The notes beneath the pieces were generated by a model that was not told the origin of the DNA, made no database searches, and saw only the letters and a program-made list of their open reading frames with translations. The translations under genes and the position numbers were made by a program. From Alphaproteobacteria bacterium (GTDB taxonomy: Bacteria; Pseudomonadota; Alphaproteobacteria; Sphingomonadales; Kordiimonadaceae), in NCBI GenBank assembly GCA_006226495.1, contig SBGU01000004.1, positions 1 through 38,765 of the forward strand: a stretch of DNA of 38,765 nucleotides. Direction: 5' to 3'. Below, piece after piece: positions 25,658-34,632 of this stretch (position 1 is its first letter; each line of letters begins with the position of its first letter).

Positions 25658-26044
25658 ATGTTTCGCTGGCTGGTACTGGTGCCCTGTTTTGGGCTTGTCG
25701 CGGCCATGGCCTGGCTTGTGGACTGGCAGGCGATGGCGCTCTACGGCGCTGCCAGCCTTCTCTGCGGCCTGATGTTCTGGCGCGACAAACGCCTGGCCGA
25801 AGCCGGGCGCAGCCGTATTTCCGAACAAAGCCTGCAGGTCGTGGCCTTCCTGGGCGGCTGGCCCGGGGCCTTGATTGTCGGGCAACTGATCCGGCACAAG
25901 ACCCGCAAGCTGTCGTTCCGGCAGCCACTTTGGGGGACCGTCTGGACGCACATGGTGCTTTGGGTCTGGCTTGTGAACACAAACCAGACCCTATTTTCTT
26001 TCCTCGCGTCGCTGTCGGCGCTGCTGGCTAGAGGTTTTCGCTGA
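25658..26044 (+). CDS. DUF1294 membrane protein
   Basis: 128 residues with about three to four membrane helices. The family hallmark is present: FWRDKRLAEAGRSRISEQSL, then LGGWPGALIVGQLIRHKTRK and SFR. Biochemical function is unknown. The ATG at 25658 lacks a clear ribosome binding site, so translation may be coupled to the GST gene just upstream. The last 17 nt overlap the end of the convergent molybdenum hydroxylase gene. Confidence 0.82.
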   Translation: MFRWLVLVPCFGLVAAMAWLVDWQAMALYGAASLLCGLMFWRDKRLAEAGRSRISEQSLQVVAFLGGWPGALIVGQLIRHKTRKLSFRQPLWGTVWTHMVLWVWLVNTNQTLFSFLASLSALLARGFR

Positions 26045-28220
26045 TCGGCAGGGTATGCACCCGTTTGCCGGAGGCTGCAAAAATCGCGTTCGTAAGTGCC
26101 GGGATGAAGGGTGGCAGCGAAATTTCGCCGGTGCCACGCGGGTCCTCGTCGCCAAAATCCATGATATGGATATTCACCTCTGCGGGCGCTTCATCGATCC
26201 GTAGCTTGCGGTAACTGTCGAAATTGTTGGTGGTCGGCACCCCGGCCCGGAAGACCATCTTGCCATATTTGGCGGCGTCCAGCCCGTCGATGATGCCGCT
26301 TTCGATCTGGGCGCGCACACCGTTCGGGTTCACGGGCAGGCCGCAGTCGACCACGCTTGTCACTTTCAGCACCCGGAAATCCTTGTCGCCGATCATCTCG
26401 ACCTCGGCCACATGGCCGCATACACCATAATGGGTGTTGAAGATGGCGACCCCGCGCCCGCGACCCCTGGCCAGCGGCGTGCGGTAGCCGGATTCGGTTT
26501 CGAGCCGCCGCAGCATGGCGACATAGCGGGTCAGGTCCAGCACACGGTTGGGCCAGTTGGAATGTTTGACCGATGGCTTGCGGCTGAAAAGCTCGATCAG
26601 GAAATCCAGCGGGTCCTTGCCGGCGGCGACGGCCAGTTCGTTCAGGAACCCCATGGTGACCCAGGCCCGTGTATTGCTGCCGGGGCCGCGCCAGGCCCCG
26701 TTCGACACGGCGGTGTGCATTTCCATCCATTCGCCCTTGTAATGGTCGAGGATGCCCTGCGGGATTTCCCGTGCCGCATGGCCGGACCAGCCGTCGGCGA
26801 CTGCACGCACATGCATGGCGGTCAATTTGCCGTCCTTGTCGAGCGCGCCGCGCAAGCGGTATGCGCCCATGGGATTATAATAATCCTGCTCCATCTCGTC
26901 CTCGCGCGACCAGGTCACCTTGACCGGTTTTTTCATCAGGCCCGAAAGGATGCAGGCTTCGGTAATATAATCCTTCTCGAACTTGCGCCCGAAAGCGGTG
27001 CCCATGCGGTAGAAATGGCCGGTGATCCGGTCCGATTTCAGCCCGGTGGTGATGGCAACAGCATTGATGGCTTCGTCCATGAACTGATGCCCGACCCAGA
27101 TTTCGGCGCTGTCGGCACGCACATCGGCGATGCAACTGTGCGGTTCCATGCAGGCATGGGCCCAGGTCGGGTGGCTGTAGGTGGCTTCGACCACCTTGGC
27201 GGCGTCCCGGAACGCGGTTTCGATATCGCCGTCTTCGATGATGGTGGCCATCTCTGCGATATCAAGCGCATTGAAGGCCCGGCGCATCACCAGTTCGCTG
27301 TCGGTGTCCATGCCCGGGGTGCCGTTCCATTTGCATTCCACCGTGGCGGCGGCCTTTTTGGCCTGCCACAGGCTTTCAGCCACCACGGCAACACCGGCGG
27401 CGATCAGCCGCTTGCCGGACTCTTTCTTGCGGGCCTTGATTTCATGCACCGCCACCACACCCGGCATCTTCAGCGCTGCGCTGGCATCGAATTTTTCCAG
27501 TTCGCCTTGCAAATGCGGGCAGCGGCGGATCACGGCATGCAGCATGCCCGGTACCGTCTGGTCCAGGCCATAGATCGGCTGGCCGCGCACAATGGCCGGG
27601 GCATCGGCATTGGGCCGGTCCGCGCCGATTTCGGTATGGGCGCCACGACCCCGTGTCTTGACGGTGCTCAGGTCCGCGGGGGCGGCCTTGCCCTCAAGCG
27701 CCGGGATCAGCGCCGTGTAAGCCAGCCGCGCGCCGCCCGGGCCACCGGTCACATGGGCGCCGGCTGTTTTCAGGCCGCTTGCCGCCACCTTCCACCGGCT
27801 TGCCGCCGCCTCGACCAGCAGCCCGCGAATATAGGCGGCGGTTTGCCTGAGCGGGGCCCACAGTTCCTGGGTGGTCAGGCTGCCGCCAGCGCCCTGGATC
27901 AGCGGGCCCATCGCGGCCTTGCCCTTGTCGTCCATGGCGCCGACAAAGGGCATCAGCTCCACACGCACATGTTCAAGGGCGACATCCAGTTCGTCGGCAA
28001 TCAACTGTGCCGCCATGGTGACCGTGCCCTGGCCCATGTCGGGGGCCGGCACGGCCAGCACGATGCCGCCCTCGGTGTCCAATCGCAGGATCGGGGGCAG
28101 GGTTCCTGTGGCTGCGGGGGCATCAGCAGCCAGAAGGCGAGGGGTATTGCCCACCAGGAACAGGGCGGCGGTGCCGGCCGTGCCGGTTTTCAGGAATGCG
28201 CGGCGTGAAAAATAGGTCAT
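26028..28220 (-). CDS. Xanthine dehydrogenase-family molybdopterin-binding large subunit (isoquinoline 1-oxidoreductase beta type)
   Basis: 730 residues. A Tat signal with twin Arg (FSRRAFLKTG, then AALFLVGNT) indicates folded export to the periplasm. The protein resembles IorB and related aldehyde/isoquinoline oxidoreductases, which hydroxylate N-heterocycles or aldehydes at a molybdenum centre. The Mo-cofactor segments GTAFGRKFEKDY and the C-terminal GTGEISLPP, with the catalytic Glu, are present. It starts at ATG 28220 behind GGGGGAG, 14 nt after the [2Fe-2S] subunit stop. No cytochrome subunit or cofactor-insertion gene follows, so the electron acceptor is unknown. Confidence 0.93.
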   Translation of the reverse strand: MTYFSRRAFLKTGTAGTAALFLVGNTPRLLAADAPAATGTLPPILRLDTEGGIVLAVPAPDMGQGTVTMAAQLIADELDVALEHVRVELMPFVGAMDDKGKAAMGPLIQGAGGSLTTQELWAPLRQTAAYIRGLLVEAAASRWKVAASGLKTAGAHVTGGPGGARLAYTALIPALEGKAAPADLSTVKTRGRGAHTEIGADRPNADAPAIVRGQPIYGLDQTVPGMLHAVIRRCPHLQGELEKFDASAALKMPGVVAVHEIKARKKESGKRLIAAGVAVVAESLWQAKKAAATVECKWNGTPGMDTDSELVMRRAFNALDIAEMATIIEDGDIETAFRDAAKVVEATYSHPTWAHACMEPHSCIADVRADSAEIWVGHQFMDEAINAVAITTGLKSDRITGHFYRMGTAFGRKFEKDYITEACILSGLMKKPVKVTWSREDEMEQDYYNPMGAYRLRGALDKDGKLTAMHVRAVADGWSGHAAREIPQGILDHYKGEWMEMHTAVSNGAWRGPGSNTRAWVTMGFLNELAVAAGKDPLDFLIELFSRKPSVKHSNWPNRVLDLTRYVAMLRRLETESGYRTPLARGRGRGVAIFNTHYGVCGHVAEVEMIGDKDFRVLKVTSVVDCGLPVNPNGVRAQIESGIIDGLDAAKYGKMVFRAGVPTTNNFDSYRKLRIDEAPAEVNIHIMDFGDEDPRGTGEISLPPFIPALTNAIFAASGKRVHTLPISENL

Positions 28221-28234
28221 GGTCCGTCTCCCCC

Positions 28235-28708
28235 TCAGGCCTGTTGCATCTTGGCCGCGGCGCGTTTGATCGCCTTGCGGATGCGCACGTAGGTGCCGCA
28301 GCGGCACAGGTTGGTGATACCGGCGTCGATATCGTCGTCGCTGGGGTTCGGGTTGGTCTTCAGAAAGGCGGCTGTGGCCATGATCTGGCCGGCCTGGCAA
28401 TAACCGCACTGGGGCACGTCTTCCTCGAGCCAGGCTTCCTGAACGGGATGGAGCTGGCTGTCCGATGCCGCCAGGCCTTCGATGGTGGTGATGCTGGTGC
28501 CGTCCTCGACCGCGGCCATGGGCAGGGAACAGCTTCTGACCGCGTCGCCGTTCACATGCACGGTGCAGGCGCCACAACTGCCGATACCGCAACCGAATTT
28601 GGTGCCCTTCAGGCCCGCATCCTCGCGCAGGAACCACAGAAGCGGCATGTCGCCATCGCCGTCGAAACTGACTTGCTTGCCATTGATGGTAAAGCTGACC
28701 GCTGCCAT
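28235..28708 (-). CDS. [2Fe-2S] small subunit of the molybdenum hydroxylase (IorA-like)
   Basis: 157 residues, the usual size. The plant-type cluster motif is [15 protein letters not shown] with Cys further on in VRSC. The second cluster motif is CGYCQAGQI and CRCGTY. It passes electrons from the Mo site to the external acceptor. It lacks its own Tat signal and should be exported with the large subunit by the hitchhiker route. It is the first gene of the pair, with a palindrome suited to a regulator upstream (28786-28802). Confidence 0.96.
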   Translation of the reverse strand: MAAVSFTINGKQVSFDGDGDMPLLWFLREDAGLKGTKFGCGIGSCGACTVHVNGDAVRSCSLPMAAVEDGTSITTIEGLAASDSQLHPVQEAWLEEDVPQCGYCQAGQIMATAAFLKTNPNPSDDDIDAGITNLCRCGTYVRIRKAIKRAAAKMQQA

Positions 28709-28785
28709 GTTGCGTCTCCCCCTGCTGGCTGGTGTGGGTTATAATATATCATTATGCCTGCTGCCTGTCGCGTCGGTTGAACGCA

Positions 28786-28802
28786 ATGAACACACCGTTC
28801 AT
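28786..28802. promoter_or_regulatory. TetR-like palindrome in the divergent iorA-type/VWA region
   Basis: ATGAAC, 5 nt, GTTCAT, with further GAAC/GTTC half-sites outside (GTTGAAC before, GAAC after). The arm sequence and short spacer resemble TetR-family operators. No regulator gene is adjacent. A second palindrome, CTGTGGCCACAG, lies at 28857-28868. Confidence 0.45.
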
Positions 28803-28927
28803 CGAACTTTCAGACACAAAAGTTTAGGAAACGGGGAATCGCCTGTCTCTGCGGGGCTGTGGCCACAGTTTGGCCCCATATCGCCTTACTCGCGCCCCGC
28901 TTGTCCCCAATGCTTGAAAATAGCCTG

Positions 28928-28964
28928 TTGGGGAACAGGTTTTATTATGTTATAAAATAACATA
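28928..28964 (+). promoter_or_regulatory. Promoter of the VWA lipoprotein gene with an embedded operator-like palindrome
   Basis: TTGGGG (28928), 17 nt, TATAAA (28951). The -10 lies inside the perfect palindrome TATGTTAT-AAA-ATAACATA (28946-28964), so a bound protein would block polymerase. A small stem CCTGTT/AACAGG followed by TTTTATT just upstream (28924-28945) could instead act as a weak terminator. Confidence 0.5.
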
Positions 28965-28991
28965 TCTTAACAGCGAAGTTGGGGAAGTGCC

Positions 28992-30773
28992 ATGAAGAAA
29001 ACACCGCGCGCCGGCCTTGTTGCCGGACTACTGGTATCGTCGGTCAGCCTGTTTGTCCTTGTTGCCTGTGCCTCGAAACAGATGGCCGAGGTCGAACCCG
29101 ACGTTAGCGCCGAACAAATGGCCAAGGCCGAGGCCCAGCGCCAGAAGGACGCCAACACCGTGGTGATGGTGGACCCGAACGTGCAGCAACAGCCGCCGGC
29201 CGTAACAGTGCAACAACCAGCCATGGCTGAAGCAATTGTCGCCACCGGACAAAGGCGCGAGGGCTATTCGGTCGATGTTTCCCGTGGCACCTGGGATGCA
29301 AAGAGCACGCATGCCCTGGCTGCGCCGGCTCCCGCCTATATGGCACCCCAGCCGTCCCGCGACCAGCATGTGGCCAAGGATGAAAATGCCGTCAAGGCGG
29401 TGATGGCGGACCCGGTTTCCACCTTCTCGGTCGATGTCGACACCGCGTCCTACAGTTTTGTGCGCAACCGGCTGAATGAAGGTGAGCTGCCGAACCCGGC
29501 TGCGGTGCGGGTCGAGGAAATGATCAATTATTTCCCCTACCAGTATGCCGCGCCCACAGGCGAGGTGCCGTTTTCGGTGACGACCGATGCCATGGTCACA
29601 CCCTGGAACAAGGAAACCTACCTGTTGCGCGTCGGCCTGCAGGGCCAGCGCGTGACGGACGAGCGTCCGGCGGCGAACCTTGTATTTCTGGTCGATGTTT
29701 CGGGCTCGATGGCCAGCCCCGACAAGCTGCCGCTTCTGGTGAAGTCGCTTCAATATATGGCCGGGCAACTGAAGGCGGACGACAAGGTCACGATCGTGGT
29801 TTATGCGGGTGCGAGCGGGCTGGCCCTTGACGTCACATCGGGTGCCGATGTCGGGCGTATCCGCGCGGCGCTGTCGAACCTGCGTTCGGGGGGCTCCACG
29901 GCGGGTGAGGCCGGTATCCGGCTGGCCTATATGAAGGCGCGCGAGGCCTTCATCAAGGACGGTATCAACCGGGTGATCCTGGCCACCGACGGCGATTTCA
30001 ACGTCGGTATCAGCGACCGGGACGACCTGAAGAAACTGATCGAACAGGAACGCAAAAGCGGTGTTGCCTTGACGACCCTCGGTTTCGGCAATGGCAATTT
30101 CAATGATGCGCTGATGGAACAGCTCGCCGACGCCGGCAACGGCAACTATGCCTATATCGACAGCTTCACCGAGGCCCGCAAGGTGCTCGGGGACCAGATA
30201 TCCGGCACCCTGATGACCATTGCCAAGGATGTGAAAATACAGGTCGAGTTCAACCCCGCCCTGGTGGCCGAATACCGGCTTATCGGGTATGAGAACCGCA
30301 TGCTGAACCGCGAGGATTTCGACAATGACACGGTCGACGCCGGCGAAATCGGCGCCGGGCACAATGTCACCGCGCTTTATGAAATCGCGCTTGTGGGCAG
30401 CAAGGGCCGCCGGCTGGGTGATCTGCGCTATCAGACCGACAAGAAGGCCGAAGGCCGCAAGGACGAACTGGCCTTTGTGAAAATCCGCTACAAGGCGCCG
30501 GATGGGGACGTGAGCAAGCTGATCGACGAAGCGGTGCCTGCGTCAGCGCTTTATGTGCGCCGCGCACCGTCGCCCGATCTGGTGCATGCCTCCGCCGTCG
30601 CGGCCTTCGGCCAGCTTCTGGGCGGCAGCCGCTATATGGAAGGTTATGGCTTCAAGGATGTGAAAGCTTTGGCCGAACGCGCCCGCACGGACGGCCGGGA
30701 ATGGTCCGAATTCCTGGGTCTGGTCGACAGCGCCGCGTCGCTGGACGGGTTGAACACGGCGCCCGGTCGCTAG
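28992..30773 (+). CDS. Lipoprotein with von Willebrand factor A domain (YfbK-like)
   Basis: 593 residues. The lipobox LVAC (Cys near 26) marks a Lgt/Lsp substrate. After a low-complexity Gln/Pro region come the vWF-A N-terminal segment (FSVDVDTASYSFVRNRLNEG, EEMINYFPYQY), the VWA domain with an intact MIDAS motif (FLVDVSGSMAS, later ILATDGDFNVG) and the C-terminal DUF3520-like region (ENRMLNREDFDNDTVDAGEI). This is the YfbK domain order. An IVATGQRRE phrase near residue 78 recalls the TonB-box-like IVVTGxR motif. It probably acts in cell-envelope protein assembly; the partner is unknown. Its ATG follows GGGGAAG. Confidence 0.92.
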   Translation: MKKTPRAGLVAGLLVSSVSLFVLVACASKQMAEVEPDVSAEQMAKAEAQRQKDANTVVMVDPNVQQQPPAVTVQQPAMAEAIVATGQRREGYSVDVSRGTWDAKSTHALAAPAPAYMAPQPSRDQHVAKDENAVKAVMADPVSTFSVDVDTASYSFVRNRLNEGELPNPAAVRVEEMINYFPYQYAAPTGEVPFSVTTDAMVTPWNKETYLLRVGLQGQRVTDERPAANLVFLVDVSGSMASPDKLPLLVKSLQYMAGQLKADDKVTIVVYAGASGLALDVTSGADVGRIRAALSNLRSGGSTAGEAGIRLAYMKAREAFIKDGINRVILATDGDFNVGISDRDDLKKLIEQERKSGVALTTLGFGNGNFNDALMEQLADAGNGNYAYIDSFTEARKVLGDQISGTLMTIAKDVKIQVEFNPALVAEYRLIGYENRMLNREDFDNDTVDAGEIGAGHNVTALYEIALVGSKGRRLGDLRYQTDKKAEGRKDELAFVKIRYKAPDGDVSKLIDEAVPASALYVRRAPSPDLVHASAVAAFGQLLGGSRYMEGYGFKDVKALAERARTDGREWSEFLGLVDSAASLDGLNTAPGR

Positions 30774-30777
30774 GGCG

Positions 30778-31707
30778 TCAGGGCATGGGGGCGCCCAGAC
30801 GCGCCTCCAGAATGTCGTACCAGTCGCGCCGGGTCAGTTCGACCCGGAAGGCGTCGGTCGCCGCGCGGATGCGGGCCGGGCTTGTGGTGCCTACAATCGG
30901 CACCACCGGCGCCGGGTGCGCCATCAGGAACGCGAAGGCCACGGCCGCGCGGTCGACATCATAGTCTTCTGCGATACCGTCCAGCACTTCAATGAGCGCC
31001 AAAAGCTTCGGGTCATTGTCCGACCGGTCCGCCTTCGGCGACACCAGCCGTCCGCCCGCCAGCGGCGACCAAGCCAGCACCACCGTGCCGGTTTCTTCGG
31101 CCAGGTCGAGGATGCCGTCATAAAGGGGGTCCACCTGCCAGCAGGAAAATTCCGGCTGCTGGCTGACAATCGGGAAATCCAGATGCGCCTGCAGGGCCCG
31201 GAATTGCGCCGGCGTATAATTGGAAACCCCCACTTCGCGCACCTTGCCGCTGGCCCGAAGCGCCGTCAGCGCCGCCGCCACCTCGTGCGCGGGGGTCAGG
31301 AAATCGGGCCGGTGGATCTGGTAAAGGTCGATCACATCGGTATCGAGGCGTCGAAGCGACGCTTCGCAGGCTGAAACCAGATAGTCTGCGGTGCTGTTAT
31401 AGGGCACACCCGGGTTGATGCCGCCCTTGGTGGCCAGCACCATCCGCTGCCTCAGCGCCGGCGTGGCGGCCAGCACGTCGCCCAGCAGGCTTTCTGCGTC
31501 GCCAAAACCGCTGTCACCGTCGAAACCATATATGTCCGCCGTGTCAATGAGGCTCATGCCCGCCTCCAGCGCGGCCTCGATGCGGGCGGTGGCGGTGCGT
31601 ACATCCGTGTCGGCAAAACGCCAGCAGCCATAGGCCATGGGGCCGATCACCATGCCGCTGTCGCCAAGGGCAATGCGGTCACTGTAGGGCAGGGGTTTTT
31701 CGCTCAT
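30778..31707 (-). CDS. Aldo/keto reductase (YdhF-like)
   Basis: 309 residues. Tetrad residues are in DTADIYG (Asp, Tyr), VLATKGG (Lys) and LYQIHRPD (His). The YDHF-type phrase QPEFSCWQVDPLYDGILD and the C-terminal IVGTTSPARI NADP contact are present. It should reduce carbonyls with NADPH; the substrate is unknown. ATG 31707 has AAGGA at 8 nt, and the upstream frame is not used. It is only distantly similar to the other reductase (21160-22146), so the two do not look like a recent duplication. It ends 4 nt from the VWA gene stop. Confidence 0.93.
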   Translation of the reverse strand: MSEKPLPYSDRIALGDSGMVIGPMAYGCWRFADTDVRTATARIEAALEAGMSLIDTADIYGFDGDSGFGDAESLLGDVLAATPALRQRMVLATKGGINPGVPYNSTADYLVSACEASLRRLDTDVIDLYQIHRPDFLTPAHEVAAALTALRASGKVREVGVSNYTPAQFRALQAHLDFPIVSQQPEFSCWQVDPLYDGILDLAEETGTVVLAWSPLAGGRLVSPKADRSDNDPKLLALIEVLDGIAEDYDVDRAAVAFAFLMAHPAPVVPIVGTTSPARIRAATDAFRVELTRRDWYDILEARLGAPMP

Positions 31708-31940
31708 CGGGCGGTCCTTCGGCATAAGTGGCGGGGGGCGTATCTTGGCGTCCCGCCCGCGCACAGGCAAGGCCGGGCTTAGTGCTTTTGTCGTATTTCC
31801 ACAAAAATAGATTGAAGCGCAAGGCTGGCCCCCTGTAGGGTGCCCGCAATCAAAACAAGAATTCGGCGGCCCTTTTTTGTAGGTGGGCCATCCGGTCACC
31901 AGTTTCGAGTAACATTAAAGACGGCCAAGGTTGTTCCACC

Positions 31941-32762
31941 ATGAAGTTCACTTTGACGGCATTTGCCTTTGCTGCGGCTTTGTTTTTCCCGCCAAAGGCT
32001 GCTCTTGCCGCCCCGGTCAGCATCTGCACCGAACCCGAATTCTGGGCACCCTATAATTTTGTCGCGGACGGCACCCTTGAGGGCCTGCATGTGGAACTGG
32101 TGCGCGCGGCCTTTGCCGATGCGGGCGAAGAAGCGCCGGACTTCCATGTCCTGCCCTGGAAACGCTGCCTCGAACGCGCGGCGGACGGGCAGATCGATGC
32201 GGTGCTGGGCGCCACCTGGTCGCCCGAGCGCATGCAACAATATTATTTCCCCGCCGACGCAGGGCAACTGGATCATCCGTCCCGTTTCCGTATCAGCCAG
32301 ATCGAATATGTGGTGGTGATCCGCAGTGACACCCAGGCGCCCGCCGTCGTGAATGCCAAAAACCTGCCGGAACCGGTGGGGGTGCCGTTCGGTTATATGA
32401 TGGCCCGTATGCTGGCCAAGGCCGGCAAGCAGGTGACCGCAGCCAACAAACATGGCGACCTGTTGCGCATGCTGAACCATGGCCGGGTCGATTCCGTGAT
32501 CATCCTGCGCGACATGGCGGAAATGTATCTTGGCCACGACAAGGCCTATGCCAACCTGCGGGAACTGGAACCGGCCTTGTGGTCGACCTCGCACCATATC
32601 CTGTTCTCGCGCGCCGGCGGTGTGGACGAGGACCGGGCCGGGCGCCTGTGGGCGGCGATCGAAAAGGTGCGCGAGGACAAGGCGCGCATGGAGGCGCTGC
32701 GCCAGGCCGTGCAGAAAAAGGTCAAGGCCTGCCTGGACGGCGACGTTATCTGCAAATTCTAG
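31941..32762 (+). CDS. Fourth orphan periplasmic solute-binding protein (family 3-like)
   Basis: 273 residues. The signal peptide [22 protein letters not shown] precedes [17 protein letters not shown], the first lobe strand. [16 protein letters not shown] and [30 protein letters not shown] match the family 3 pattern (PxxRxxxxxxxGxxDa). Three Cys residues (CTEP, KRC, plus a C-terminal [12 protein letters not shown] pair) could form disulfides. It starts at ATG 31941; the ribosome binding site is weak. No transport genes accompany it. It may be a sensor or a scavenging partner of a remote permease. The stop shares CTAG with the convergent gene. Confidence 0.82.
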   Translation: MKFTLTAFAFAAALFFPPKAALAAPVSICTEPEFWAPYNFVADGTLEGLHVELVRAAFADAGEEAPDFHVLPWKRCLERAADGQIDAVLGATWSPERMQQYYFPADAGQLDHPSRFRISQIEYVVVIRSDTQAPAVVNAKNLPEPVGVPFGYMMARMLAKAGKQVTAANKHGDLLRMLNHGRVDSVIILRDMAEMYLGHDKAYANLRELEPALWSTSHHILFSRAGGVDEDRAGRLWAAIEKVREDKARMEALRQAVQKKVKACLDGDVICKF

Positions 32763-33151
32763 CTGGCGTCCCGCTCCGGCATCAGCGCGGCCAGCTTTTT
32801 GGGCGCGACCGCGCGGTAGCTCTGGGCTGTCCATTCCATGGCCATATCGAGCGGCACACTGTCGCCCGGTGCGAACCGGCAACTGACCCAGCCTGACGCC
32901 CCGAGGCCATAGCCGGTTTTTTCCGCGAACGGATGCAACAGCGCAAATTCGGCCGATTGCGGCAGCTTGACCGTGAAACCGAATGCGCCGTCCTTGTGCC
33001 AGCTCATGAAGATGAACACCTTCTTGCGGACCTTGAACGCATGCTCGCCCCAGGGATGGTCTTCCCATGTCTCGGGCAGGCTGAGCGCATAGGCGCGCAG
33101 GGCGCCGAAGGCAGCATCCAGGTCGCGGTCCGCGTCGCAAGGCGTGGTCAT
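32759..33151 (-). CDS. MmcQ/YjbR-family protein
   Basis: 130 residues with the YjbR (CyaY-like fold) pattern: [34 protein letters not shown] (residues about 18-51; two overlapping conserved blocks) and the C-terminal segment [16 protein letters not shown], where the basic 'SY.LV..KLP' motif is found in homologues. It is a putative DNA-binding or metal-related protein of unknown function. It starts at ATG 33151, 3 nt after the M20 peptidase stop, so the two are probably cotranscribed. Confidence 0.88.
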   Translation of the reverse strand: MTTPCDADRDLDAAFGALRAYALSLPETWEDHPWGEHAFKVRKKVFIFMSWHKDGAFGFTVKLPQSAEFALLHPFAEKTGYGLGASGWVSCRFAPGDSVPLDMAMEWTAQSYRAVAPKKLAALMPERDAS

Positions 33152-33154
33152 GGC

Positions 33155-34468
33155 CTAGTCACCGGACCGCATCAGCCGGTACAGAAGGATGGCCGTGCGC
33201 GCGGTGGCCAGTTTCTGCTTCTCGAGGTCCAGCCATTCGTCCGGTGTGTGGCCGCCGCCGCCGAAGCCGCCCAGCCCGTCCATCGCGGTTACATGCGGGG
33301 CCACGAAGCTTGAATCCGCCGCGCCGCGTTTCTCGGGCGGGAAGGATGTCAGCGGCCCGTCGCCCAGCGCTTCATTGACGTCGCTGAACATGGCCAGAAG
33401 CGCGCGGTTGGCGTCGGTTTCCTGCATGGCGGGATAACTGTCTTCAAAGCTGATGGTGGCGCCGGTCTGCGGCAGATGGTCGGCCACGATCTCGCGCATC
33501 TTGGCGCGGGCGCGTTCTTTCTGGTCTTCGCTCATGAAACGAAGGCCGCCGTTCACCACCACTTTCTGGGCGACCACATTGTCTTTGCCGTAAGCATTCT
33601 GGGCGGCTTCATTGTCACCTTGCGTGACGAACGTGCCGCCGGCCATGACACCGGGGTTGAAGGTCAGGCCCTTTTCACCCCGCACTTCAGCGTAGAAACG
33701 GTTCAGGATGCGGCTGGCTTCGAAAATCGCGCCGGCACCGACCCGCTCGCTGAAAATGCCGGACGAATGGGCGCGCACGCCCGTGGTCTCCAGGCTCCAG
33801 CCCGACGCGCCGCGCCGGCCGATCACCGCCATGCCTTCGCTCGAGCCTTCAAAATTCAGCGCCACGTCGCTGGTTTTGCCGGCCTCAATCAGGTCGCGGC
33901 GCGACACAGACAGCGGTTTGCCGGTCGATTCCTCATCGCCGGTCAGGAACACGCGGAACTGGGCGCCGGACAGGTGCCCGGTTGTCTTCAGCGCCTTCAG
34001 GGCATACAGGATGACCACATCGCCGCTTTTCATATCCTCGATGCCGGGGCCGGTGGCGCGGCCGTCCTTCATTTCAAAATGCTGGAACGGGCTGTCTTTG
34101 GGGAACACCGTATCCATATGGCCCATCAGCAGGATTTTTTTGCCGCTTGCCCCCTTCAGGCTGGCGTCAAGATGCCCGGCGCGGTCCATCTCGGCCGGCA
34201 TGTCGATCCAGCGGGTCTCGAAGCCGATGTCCTTCAACTCAGCCGCAATCGCGTCGCCAACCGCGCGCACGCCTTTGAGGTTCCGGGTGCCGCTGTTGAT
34301 ATTCACGATCTTTTCCAGGAAGGCGACCTGCGCGTCATAGTCCGCATTCACCGCCGCCACGATGGCCTGTTCGTCCATCGTCAGTTCGGGCGCCGCAAAG
34401 GCGGGCAGGCTGGTCGCAAGGCCGGTGGCGGCCAGAAGTGCGGCCTTCAGTGCGGTTGATCGGAACAT
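33155..34468 (-). CDS. Exported M20-family metallopeptidase (glutamate carboxypeptidase-like)
   Basis: 437 residues. A signal peptide ends at SLPAFA before APELTMD. Zinc ligands and catalytic residues of the M20 di-zinc site are visible in order: GHMDTVFP (His, Asp), GPGIEDMKSGD (bridging Asp), GDEESTG (catalytic Glu and ligand), LNFEGS (Glu) and the C-terminal GGGHTPDE (His). The dimerisation domain lies between. It resembles carboxypeptidase G2-like enzymes that remove C-terminal Glu. It should act in the periplasm. ATG 34468 is behind GGGGG; the upstream frame is not used. Confidence 0.95.
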   Translation of the reverse strand: MFRSTALKAALLAATGLATSLPAFAAPELTMDEQAIVAAVNADYDAQVAFLEKIVNINSGTRNLKGVRAVGDAIAAELKDIGFETRWIDMPAEMDRAGHLDASLKGASGKKILLMGHMDTVFPKDSPFQHFEMKDGRATGPGIEDMKSGDVVILYALKALKTTGHLSGAQFRVFLTGDEESTGKPLSVSRRDLIEAGKTSDVALNFEGSSEGMAVIGRRGASGWSLETTGVRAHSSGIFSERVGAGAIFEASRILNRFYAEVRGEKGLTFNPGVMAGGTFVTQGDNEAAQNAYGKDNVVAQKVVVNGGLRFMSEDQKERARAKMREIVADHLPQTGATISFEDSYPAMQETDANRALLAMFSDVNEALGDGPLTSFPPEKRGAADSSFVAPHVTAMDGLGGFGGGGHTPDEWLDLEKQKLATARTAILLYRLMRSGD

Positions 34469-34578
34469 CGGTTTCCCCCTTGTGTGTTTTTCCCTCGTGG
34501 CAGCTACGCTAACGGCTGGCGCGCGTGATGAAAAGCGCCTCACACACTTGTGTGGCAGGTAAAGCTTCGAATATTGGC

Positions 34579-34606
34579 TTGCGCAACTAGTTGGTAGGTC
34601 TATTAA
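34579..34606 (+). promoter_or_regulatory. Predicted promoter of the GHKL-nuclease gene
   Basis: TTGCGC, 16 nt, TATTAA, giving a leader of about 20 nt that carries GGAGGAG at 34619-34625 before the TTG start at 34633. The AT-rich character matches the gene, not its neighbours. Confidence 0.5.
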
Positions 34607-34632
34607 TAATCTTGTCGCGGAGGAGAGCTACC

